The position numbers were made by a program, and so were the translations under genes. Source: Acidovorax radicis (lineage in GTDB: Bacteria; Pseudomonadota; Gammaproteobacteria; Burkholderiales; Burkholderiaceae_C). From it: a DNA stretch of 64,000 nucleotides. The notes below the pieces were generated by a model. It saw only the letters and a program-made list of their open reading frames with translations, searched no databases and was not told where the DNA came from. The stretch's first letter is position 1. Every line of letters begins with the position of its first letter. Location: positions 4,612,501 to 4,676,500 of the forward strand of contig NZ_CP075184.1 of NCBI RefSeq assembly GCF_020510705.1. The letters are read 5' to 3'. Below, piece by piece: positions 57,836 through 64,000 of this stretch.

Positions 57836-59224
57836 TTAACCGGGGCTCGCGGCGGGGATATGCGGCAAATCCAACCGAAAACAGGTGGTAAAGGGCGCAG
57901 GCGCGGGCGCCACACCAAACTGCCCCCCGTGAACCTCGGCCACACGGCGCAGGATCTCATGCCCCAGATGCAGGCTATCCACCGCATGTCCCTTGGCGCT
58001 CCCGGCGCCATCTTCGGGGCGGCGGCCACCGTCGTCGCACACTTGCAACCAGGCATCACCTTGTTCTGAAGCCCCCAGCTGCACGGCAATATGGGTGCCA
58101 TGCGGGGTGTGTTTGAGGGCGTTCTCCACCAGATTGCATAGCGCGATATCGAGCAGCACCGGATGGCCCATGACCACCAGAGCCGGCGGCGCCACCAACG
58201 CAATATCGTCGCCACGCTGCCAGGCGGCTTGGGCATAGTCGGCACACACACGCTGCGCCAAGGCACACAGGTCCATGGACGACTTGGCTTCGTGCAGCTC
58301 AGCCCGGCTGGCCCGGGCCAAGGCCAGCAACTGGTTGAGCACATGGCCGGCCCTGAGCGCGTCTTGCCCAATACGCGCAAGCGCCTGTGCCCGGCCCTGC
58401 TCATCGAGTTCTCCCGCCAAAGCGCTGGCTTGCAAGGCGATGGAGGACAACGGGGTGCGCAGCTCGTGGGCGACCTCGTTGGCCAGTCGGCGCTCACGCA
58501 CCATCGCCGCCTGCTGGCGGTCGAGCAGGGTATTGATCGATGCCACCACCGATTCAAATTCATTCCAGGCATGGCGCGAGGCCAGGCGTTGCGTGCTAGT
58601 AGGGTCGAGTGCCGCCACGTCAGAGGAAAGGGCATACAGCGGCCGCAACCCGCGCCGCAGCGCCAATCCGAGCGCAAGCGACACCACGGGCAGCAGCCAC
58701 AAGCCGGGTTCAATCATCTGGTCTGCGATGTCCTTCGCCAGTTGGTCGCGCTCTTGCAGCTGCAGCATCACCATGATCTTGCGGTCATGCGCGACATCCC
58801 ACCGAGAAAAGCTACGCCATGCCACGTGATCCGGGCCCAGGGTCAAGGTATCAAACCCCTCCGCCGAAGAAAACACGGGCGCGACGGATGTGCCATGCAG
58901 CGAAAGCAGCTGCCCCTGGGCATCCCACTGCGCGACACTGATGGACTGCTGGTAATCATGCGCCTTGAGCCATGGCGTAGCCGTCCGCTGAGTCCCCTGC
59001 GCGCCATCGACAATTTCGGTCGCCCGCAGGTTGAGCAGCAGCTCCGACGCGCTGGCCAGATACCCATCGGTGAATTCGTCGGCCTCATGTACGCCTGTCT
59101 GATACCCGATGAACACGAAGCTACCCCACACCAGCACAAGGGCGCCCAACGACCACAACAACAACCGGCGTGTAAGGGACGGGCGGCGTGAAATCGCATC
59201 CAAGCCCATCGTCGCGGCATTCAT
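57836..59224 (-). CDS. Sensor histidine kinase (PmrB/QseC-like)
   Basis: The 462-residue product has two membrane helices (about residues 19-41 and 172-192), a periplasmic sensor part of the two-component sensor-kinase N-terminal type in between, and a kinase core. The H-box is VAHELRTPLSS with His253; a divergent ATP-binding part follows (NLVENALKHTPHG and VCDDGGRRP). The start overlaps the response-regulator stop by four bases (ATGA). The stimulus is unknown; similarity to PmrB/QseC is by plan and context. Confidence 0.9.
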   Translation of the reverse strand: MNAATMGLDAISRRPSLTRRLLLWSLGALVLVWGSFVFIGYQTGVHEADEFTDGYLASASELLLNLRATEIVDGAQGTQRTATPWLKAHDYQQSISVAQWDAQGQLLSLHGTSVAPVFSSAEGFDTLTLGPDHVAWRSFSRWDVAHDRKIMVMLQLQERDQLAKDIADQMIEPGLWLLPVVSLALGLALRRGLRPLYALSSDVAALDPTSTQRLASRHAWNEFESVVASINTLLDRQQAAMVRERRLANEVAHELRTPLSSIALQASALAGELDEQGRAQALARIGQDALRAGHVLNQLLALARASRAELHEAKSSMDLCALAQRVCADYAQAAWQRGDDIALVAPPALVVMGHPVLLDIALCNLVENALKHTPHGTHIAVQLGASEQGDAWLQVCDDGGRRPEDGAGSAKGHAVDSLHLGHEILRRVAEVHGGQFGVAPAPAPFTTCFRLDLPHIPAASPG

Positions 59225-59925
59225 GCGGGCAGATCCTGCGGCATGAAATAGCCCACGCCACGCATGGTCTGTATGCAGGCGCTCCCCAGCTTGCGGCGCA
59301 GGTGGTGGATATGAACCTCTACCGCGTTGCTTTCTATGGCCGCGTCCCAGCTGTACAAGCGCTCTTCGATCTGCTGGCGCGACAACACCCGTCCGCGGGC
59401 CTCCAGAAGCACCAACAATACAGAAAACTCGCGGGGCGACATATCGACGGGCCGGCCCTGCACACGGACCGTGCGTGCGGCCGGGTCCACTTCGATGTCG
59501 GCGTAGCGGATGGTGGGCGCCGCGCGGCCTGCCGCTCGCCGCAGCAAGGCGCGCAACCGGGCGTCGAGTTCATCCACATCAAACGGCTTGGCCAGGTAGT
59601 CATCAGCGCCCTGATCAAGCCCCGCAATGCGCTGGTGCACCTGGTCACGCGCCGTGACGATGAGCACGGGGATCGACGGGTCCGGCAGTGCCTGCGGCTG
59701 ACCGCTACCAGGCACCGGGCTCGAGCGCAAACGCCGCAGCAATTCACTGCCGTCACCGTCAGCCAGCCCCAGATCCAGCAGCACAGCATCAAATCGCTCC
59801 ATCCGCAGAGCACTCCACGCGCTGGCGATGCCATCGGCCATGTCCACCGCATAGCCCCGCTGCTGCAGGTTGGCGCGCAACCCTGAGGCAATGCCCACAT
59901 CGTCTTCGACCACGAGTATTCGCAT
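59221..59925 (-). CDS. OmpR-family response regulator (PmrA/QseB-like)
   Basis: The 234-residue product has a receiver domain (MRILVVEDDVGIASGL, phospho-acceptor Asp51 in VLLDLGLADGDG) and a winged-helix DNA-binding domain ending RGVGYFMPQD. The receiver has an extra loop of about 12 residues (SPVPGSGQPQALPDPS) between beta3 and beta4. The ATG at 59923-59925 begins the receiver. A PmrA-like direct repeat lies 40 bp upstream, pointing toward this gene. The kinase gene overlaps its stop. Confidence 0.93.
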   Translation of the reverse strand: MRILVVEDDVGIASGLRANLQQRGYAVDMADGIASAWSALRMERFDAVLLDLGLADGDGSELLRRLRSSPVPGSGQPQALPDPSIPVLIVTARDQVHQRIAGLDQGADDYLAKPFDVDELDARLRALLRRAAGRAAPTIRYADIEVDPAARTVRVQGRPVDMSPREFSVLLVLLEARGRVLSRQQIEERLYSWDAAIESNAVEVHIHHLRRKLGSACIQTMRGVGYFMPQDLPA

Positions 59926-59964
59926 CCGGCCATTGTCGCAGCGCCGCCCCATCAACAGACCATG

Positions 59965-59981
59965 ATTAAGACAGTGTTAAG
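59965..59981 (-). promoter_or_regulatory. PmrA-like direct repeat (CTTAA-N6 period) between the two-component system and PAP2 genes
   Basis: On the minus strand the sequence is CTTAAC-ACTGT-CTTAAT, two half-sites 11 bp apart, which agrees with the known PmrA box (YTTAAK-N5-YTTAAK). It lies 40 bp before the response-regulator ATG and 24 bp before the ATG of the first PAP2 gene. It is a candidate for autoregulation and for control of both phosphatases. Confidence 0.65.
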
Positions 59982-60004
59982 TACATATCCCTATCGTGCG
60001 CGTC

Positions 60005-60754
60005 ATGCAGCCTACTTCGCCCCCCCTTACGCCACCCACCGCCCGCCGCCGCCCCTTTCTTTTGTGGACCCTCGGGGCGCTGGCCTGTGTGGTGGCCTGG
60101 GATGCCATCGGGAAGGATCTGGCGCTGGCCCACGCCTTTGGCTCGTCTGACGGCTTCCCCCTGCGGGACCAATGGTTCTTTGTCCACGTCCTGCATGAAG
60201 GCGCCCGCCGTCTGGGCTGGGTGCTGGTCACGCTGCTGGCCCTTGGCGTCTGGTGGCCCAAAGGTTTTCTGCGCCGCATTGACGCACACGAGCGCCTACA
60301 GATGGCCGTAAGCGCCCTGCTGGCACTTGCCGTGGTCAGCATCACCAAGAATCTGAGCACCACCAGCTGCCCCTGGGACCTGGCGGAATTTGGCGGTGTG
60401 GCACGCCACGTTTCCCATTGGGCCCTGGGTGTGCTGGACGGTGGCGGCGGTCGGTGTTTTCCCGCTGGCCATGCGTCCGCAGGGTTTGCCTTTTTGGGTG
60501 GGTACTTCGCGCTGCGCCGCAAGGCGCCAACGGCCGCACGCTGGTGGCTGGCGGGATCGCTGCTGGCCGGGTTCGTGTTGGGGGGCTCACAACAGATGCG
60601 CGGCGCCCATTTCATGAGCCATACGCTGTGGACGGGCTGGTTGTGCTGGACCACCGGGTGGCTGTGTGACCTGGCAGCACACGCGCTGCCCCCCCGATTT
60701 AGCGCCGCTGCGAACACGACGCCGCCCGCACAGGCGCCCCATGTTTCCCCTTGA
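60005..60754 (+). CDS. PAP2-superfamily membrane phosphatase, CPWDL type
   Basis: The 249-residue product has six membrane helices and the variant PAP2 motifs of a distinct bacterial subfamily: KNLSTTSCPWDL near residue 115, CFPAGHASAGF near 150 and QQMRGAHFMSHTLW near 195. Enzymes of the superfamily remove phosphate from lipids such as undecaprenyl diphosphate or lipid A. No good ribosome-binding site is seen; GTG at 59996 or ATG at 60005 could start it. A second PAP2 gene overlaps its 3' end by 14 bp. Confidence 0.85.
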   Translation: MQPTSPPLTPPTARRRPFLLWTLGALACVVAWDAIGKDLALAHAFGSSDGFPLRDQWFFVHVLHEGARRLGWVLVTLLALGVWWPKGFLRRIDAHERLQMAVSALLALAVVSITKNLSTTSCPWDLAEFGGVARHVSHWALGVLDGGGGRCFPAGHASAGFAFLGGYFALRRKAPTAARWWLAGSLLAGFVLGGSQQMRGAHFMSHTLWTGWLCWTTGWLCDLAAHALPPRFSAAANTTPPAQAPHVSP

Positions 60755-61343
60755 TCTCACGCTGTTCTACGCAGTCAACGCAGATGCGGCAACGTCACCC
60801 GCCGTGGTGACCGCGGCTCAGTGGGTGTCGCAGCAGCTGCCCATCGTGCTGGGCGGTGTGCTGGCGGGCAGTTGGCTGGCCGGCACGGCCGCGCAGCGGC
60901 GAGAACTGGCCATGGCACTGGTGGCCATGGCCCTGGCATGGGTGGGCGTACAGCTTCTGCGGCGGGGTTTTCCGCTCCCTCGGCCCGCACAACTGGGCAT
61001 CGGTGTGCAATGGATCGACCATGCCGCGCGGGCGGGCTTTCCGAGCATGCACGCGGCTGGGGCCTTTGCGCTGGCTGCAGCCTTGACCATCGGAAGAGCG
61101 ACCCCCACCCGCAGACTCTCCCTGCTGGCGTGGGTGGCATGGGCTGCGGCCATTGCACTGGCTTGGAGCCGTGTGTGCCTCGGGGTTCACTTCCCGTCCG
61201 ATGTGCTGGCGGGAGCGATCACCGGATTGCTTTGTGCATGGGGCGCCCATGCCATGGCACAACGGGCGCAGCGCCCTAGCTGGCCACGCAGATTTTCAGC
61301 ATATTGGTCCCACCGGGGGCTCCCATGGGCTCGCCACAGGTGA
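60741..61343 (+). CDS. PAP2-superfamily membrane phosphatase, classical motifs
   Basis: The 200-residue product has about five membrane helices and nearly canonical PAP2 motifs: LRRGFPLPRP near residue 75, GFPSMHAAGAF near 98 (PSMH for PSGH), and SRVCLGVHFPSDVLAG near 145. It is similar in plan to undecaprenyl-pyrophosphate phosphatases of the BcrC type. The start overlaps the upstream PAP2 gene by 14 bp. The 3' end overlaps the converging pyk gene by 68 bp, and the last residues (rich in Arg and Trp) are antisense to the pyk C-terminus. Confidence 0.85.
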   Translation: MFPLDLTLFYAVNADAATSPAVVTAAQWVSQQLPIVLGGVLAGSWLAGTAAQRRELAMALVAMALAWVGVQLLRRGFPLPRPAQLGIGVQWIDHAARAGFPSMHAAGAFALAAALTIGRATPTRRLSLLAWVAWAAAIALAWSRVCLGVHFPSDVLAGAITGLLCAWGAHAMAQRAQRPSWPRRFSAYWSHRGLPWARHR

Positions 61344-62712
61344 TGGCGTAAACATCGCCCTTCTGCACGATGTTGCGGATCTTGAGATGGCGCTCGGCCT
61401 GTTCCAGAGCGGTGTCGCGGTCAGCGCTGGTGTCCATGAGCAAAGGGCGCACGTTGCGGTACATGGCCATCTTGCGCTGTGTGGAAACCTTGGGCGTGAG
61501 CGCATAGATCGGGATATCGATGCCGTGCCGGCTCATCCACAATGCGGTGGAGCCACTGTCGGTCATGGCCACAATGGCCTTGGCGCCCAAGTGGTGCGCC
61601 GTGAATAGCGCGCCCATGGCAATGGACTGGTCGATGCGCCCAAAGGTCTGGCCTGTGAAATCCGCATCGAGATGGTGGTCCTCGGCAGCCTCGGCGGCAG
61701 CGCAGATGGTGGCCATTTCCTCCACCGTTTCAAGCGGGTAACGGCCGGCAGCCGTCTCGGCGCTCAGCATCACGGCGTCGGTGCCGTCCAGCACGGCGTT
61801 GGCCACATCGCTCACCTCGGCCCGCGTGGGCACGGGGTTGGTGATCATGCTTTCCATCATCTGCGTGGCGGTGATGACGACCTTGTCCAGCTCGCGCGCC
61901 ATGCGGATCATCTTCTTTTGCAGTGCGGGCACCGCTGCGTTGCCCACTTCCACCGCCAGATCGCCACGCGCCACCATGATGCCGTCGCTCACGCGCAGGA
62001 TGGCTTCGAGGTGCGGGATGGCCTCGGCACGCTCGATCTTGGCGATCAGGCCCGGCTTATGGCGGTACTCGGACGCGGCCACGTTGCACAGCTGGCGCGC
62101 CATTTCCATGTCGGTCGCGTTCTTGGGAAAGCTCACCGCCACATAGTCGGCCTGAAAGCTCATCGCCGTGCGGATGTCCTCCATGTCCTTGGCCGTGAGG
62201 GCCGGTGCCGTGAGGCCCCCACCCTTCTTGTTGATGCCCTTGTTGTTGGACAGCTCGCCACCCACCTTGACGGTGGTGTGCACCTCTTCGCCGCGCACGG
62301 CATCCACCGTGAGCACGATCAACCCGTCATTGAGCAGCAGCAGGTCGCCCGCCTTCACGTCGCGTGGCAGCTCCTTGTAGTCGAGCCCCACACCTTCGAT
62401 GTCGCCCAGTTCGGTGCGCGATGCATCCAACACAAACTTGGCGCCCGGCTCCAGCTGCACCTTGCCCTCAGCAAATTTGCCCACGCGGATCTTCGGCCCC
62501 TGCAGGTCGGCCATGATGGCCACCTCGCGGCCTGCGCGCTGGGCGGCGGCACGCACGGTGGCGGCGCGGTCGATGTGGTCCTGCGCCTTGCCGTGGCTGA
62601 AGTTCAGCCGCACCACGTTCACGCCCGCGCGGATCATGGCCTCCAGCAGCGCCGGGTCACTGGATGCAGGGCCCAGGGTGGCAACAATCTTGGTGGCGCG
62701 GCGGGTAGGCAT
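61276..62712 (-). CDS. pyk: Pyruvate kinase
   Basis: Pyruvate kinase makes pyruvate and ATP from phosphoenolpyruvate. The 478-residue product begins MPTRRATKIVATLGPASSDP and has VNVVRLNFSHG near residue 40, MVARGDLAVEVG and VVITATQMMESMITNPVPTRAE (in two parts). The ATG at 62710-62712 is preferred to one 19 codons upstream. The 3' end overlaps the second PAP2 gene. Confidence 0.97.
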   Translation of the reverse strand: MPTRRATKIVATLGPASSDPALLEAMIRAGVNVVRLNFSHGKAQDHIDRAATVRAAAQRAGREVAIMADLQGPKIRVGKFAEGKVQLEPGAKFVLDASRTELGDIEGVGLDYKELPRDVKAGDLLLLNDGLIVLTVDAVRGEEVHTTVKVGGELSNNKGINKKGGGLTAPALTAKDMEDIRTAMSFQADYVAVSFPKNATDMEMARQLCNVAASEYRHKPGLIAKIERAEAIPHLEAILRVSDGIMVARGDLAVEVGNAAVPALQKKMIRMARELDKVVITATQMMESMITNPVPTRAEVSDVANAVLDGTDAVMLSAETAAGRYPLETVEEMATICAAAEAAEDHHLDADFTGQTFGRIDQSIAMGALFTAHHLGAKAIVAMTDSGSTALWMSRHGIDIPIYALTPKVSTQRKMAMYRNVRPLLMDTSADRDTALEQAERHLKIRNIVQKGDVYAITCGEPMGAPGGTNMLKICVAS

Positions 62713-62823
62713 GGGTTTGTCTCTTTCTCTCGTTCGTTGGAGTGGATGTAATCGAGTTTCAATTCTCACACGAAGCGGTTACAGGCGAGTTACCCTTGCA
62801 TCCGCCCTGTGGCCCGGGGCCCA

Positions 62824-63609
62824 TCAGAGCAACGGGTACGACAACAGATGCGCCAGTACATGGGCAACGATTGCCGCCTCCAGACCATGGCGCGCATAGA
62901 GCCAGCCCGCCACCAAGCCAAAGGCCGTATTGCCCACCAGTACGAATACCACGACGGGCACCGTCAACGCGCCCGCCAGCGCCTGCGCAGCAGGCAGATG
63001 CCACAGCGCAAACAGCAGCGCACTGAGCAGCACCGCCACAGCCACCAGCACCTTGCCCGACTGGCCCTGACCGCGCTGCACCACGCGCCAGCCCAGCCAC
63101 AGCAGCAGCGTCATCACGCCCCAGCGCACCAGCAGCTCTTCGGTAATGCCGCCATACAGCAGCTTGACCACCAGCGGCATGGCGCTGGCAGGGTCCGACG
63201 GCTGGAGCGCTGCGGGCGCCACCTGGGACAGCACCCACAACCACGCGGCACCCACCACACCGCCCACGATGCCAGGCAGGGACTGGACACGCAGCGCGGG
63301 GCCGATGGGCTGGCCGACCAGCCAGGAAGACACCACGGGCGCCCGCAGGCCCACGCGGGGCGCCAGCCACACGCCCACCGCCACAGCCAGCGCCAACAGC
63401 ACGGCCGTCTGCAGCCCGCTGAGCAGCACCACCGCCCAGAGCGGCAACGGCAGCAGCGCCTCGTTGGCCTTCAACGGTGGCAGCAGCGCCCACACCACCG
63501 CCACCACGCCGGGCATGCCCAGCAACCACAGCGTGCCGCCCAGTCGCCACTTCGCGGGTTGCGCTGGAGCGTGCGCCGCCTCTGCCCCGACAACGTTGTC
63601 CATGGCCAT
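62824..63609 (-). CDS. CPBP-family intramembrane metalloprotease
   Basis: The 261-residue product has about seven membrane helices and the CPBP (Abi/Rce1-like) motifs: GGITEELLVRWGVM near residue 155 (EExxxR), LLFALWHLPAA near 200 (the FxxxH-type motif) and NTAFGLVAGWLYARHGLEAA near 228, followed by a further His in IVAHVLAH. Substrates are unknown. It follows pepP by 14 bp on the same strand. pyk lies 111 bp downstream. Confidence 0.88.
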   Translation of the reverse strand: MAMDNVVGAEAAHAPAQPAKWRLGGTLWLLGMPGVVAVVWALLPPLKANEALLPLPLWAVVLLSGLQTAVLLALAVAVGVWLAPRVGLRAPVVSSWLVGQPIGPALRVQSLPGIVGGVVGAAWLWVLSQVAPAALQPSDPASAMPLVVKLLYGGITEELLVRWGVMTLLLWLGWRVVQRGQGQSGKVLVAVAVLLSALLFALWHLPAAQALAGALTVPVVVFVLVGNTAFGLVAGWLYARHGLEAAIVAHVLAHLLSYPLL

Positions 63610-63623
63610 GGATTTGCCCGCGT

Positions 63624-64000
63624 TCAGGCGCGCATCAACGCTTCGATCTCGTCGGCCTTCACGGGCACGCCCCGCGTGATCAGCTCACACCCTGTGGCCG
63701 TGACGATGGCATCGTCTTCAATGCGGATGCCGATGTTGTGGAACTGCTCGGGCACGCCCTCGGCGGGGCGCACATAGATGCCCGGCTCGATGGTCAGCAC
63801 CATGCCGGGCCGCAGCACGCGGCTGGGGCGGTTGGTGATGGTCTCGCCCGAAAGCGGATCCTTGCTCTCGCTGGCCTGGCCTGCCTCGCCAGGCTCTACA
63901 TAGCTGCCACAGTCGTGTACGTCCATGCCCAGCCAATGGCTGGTGCGGTGCATGTAGAACTGGAAGTACGCGCGCTTGTCGATCACGTCCTGCGCCGACC
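63624..64000 (-). CDS. pepP: Xaa-Pro aminopeptidase (M24 family), 3' part
   Basis: Only the C-terminal ~125 residues are visible; the gene runs off the right edge. HRTSHWLGMDVHDCG, LRPGMVLTIEPGIYV and GIRIEDDAIVTATG contain metal-binding residues (His in SHWLGMDVHD, Glu in TIEPG and IRIED) of aminopeptidase P. It removes an N-terminal residue next to proline. The CPBP protease gene follows 14 bp downstream. Confidence 0.92.
   Translation of the reverse strand, partial: SAQDVIDKRAYFQFYMHRTSHWLGMDVHDCGSYVEPGEAGQASESKDPLSGETITNRPSRVLRPGMVLTIEPGIYVRPAEGVPEQFHNIGIRIEDDAIVTATGCELITRGVPVKADEIEALMRA

Noticed and set aside
1..64000. CRISPR arrays, tRNA or rRNA genes, prophage
   Set aside because: No regularly spaced direct repeats, cloverleaf-type sequences, or phage structural genes were seen on either strand.

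Overview
The window is a high-GC, gene-dense chromosomal segment from a betaproteobacterium of the order Burkholderiales, most likely a member of the Comamonadaceae close to Acidovorax. The reasons are the ATP-grasp type of glutamate-cysteine ligase, the linkage groups seen here (leuS-lptE, hpf-ptsN-hprK, purE-purK-tsaC, tsaB-rimI), and several families of short intergenic repeats that I associate with that family. I see no rRNA, tRNA, CRISPR array or prophage. One complete IS5-family insertion sequence is present.

Layout. 1-7.4 kb: a benE-type transporter (cut by the window edge), then K+ uptake and glutathione synthesis (kup, gshA, trkH, trkA). 7.5-13.3 kb: proA, a small unknown gene, an FAD amine oxidase, holA and an arginase. 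13.3-14.5 kb: the IS5-family element. 14.7-20.7 kb: lptE, leuS, exbD, exbB, dapB and bamE, all reading leftward. 20.8-23.2 kb: fur facing hprK, ptsN and hpf. 23.7-30.9 kb: purC, purE, purK and a Sua5-type tsaC, interrupted by a YbaY/META lipoprotein, a YbbN-type thioredoxin, a DJ-1/PfpI protein and a ribbon-helix-helix protein. 31.2-35.5 kb: four envelope proteins, namely two SGNH/GDSL lipoproteins (one lacking its catalytic residues), an OmpW porin and an alpha/beta-hydrolase lipoprotein. 35.6-44.9 kb: a SemiSWEET transporter, dacB, a chemoreceptor, an EamA exporter, tsaB, rimI, a degenerate uracil-DNA-glycosylase-like gene, corA and mtnN. 45.0-56.4 kb: a dipeptide ABC transporter in the order B-C-D-F-A, fadD, pntB, pntA and a lipoprotein. 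56.7-64 kb: fba, a two-component system divergent from two PAP2 phosphatases, pyk, a CPBP protease and the end of pepP.

Most of this is housekeeping. The most unusual signals are as follows. (1) A palindromic repeat with core CTAGCGCTT / AAGCGCTAG occurs between genes and also inside the reading frames of leuS, ybbN, purK, mtnN and probably proA without breaking them; the IS5 element sits in another copy, at that copy's CTAG. (2) A secreted GDSL protein has lost its Ser, Asn and His catalytic residues and lies beside an intact paralogue. (3) Two 14-bp palindromes of the same design stand upstream of the intact GDSL hydrolase and of fadD. (4) A PmrA-like direct repeat lies between the two-component system and the tandem PAP2 genes. 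(5) The uracil-DNA-glycosylase-like gene after rimI has lost both catalytic motifs.
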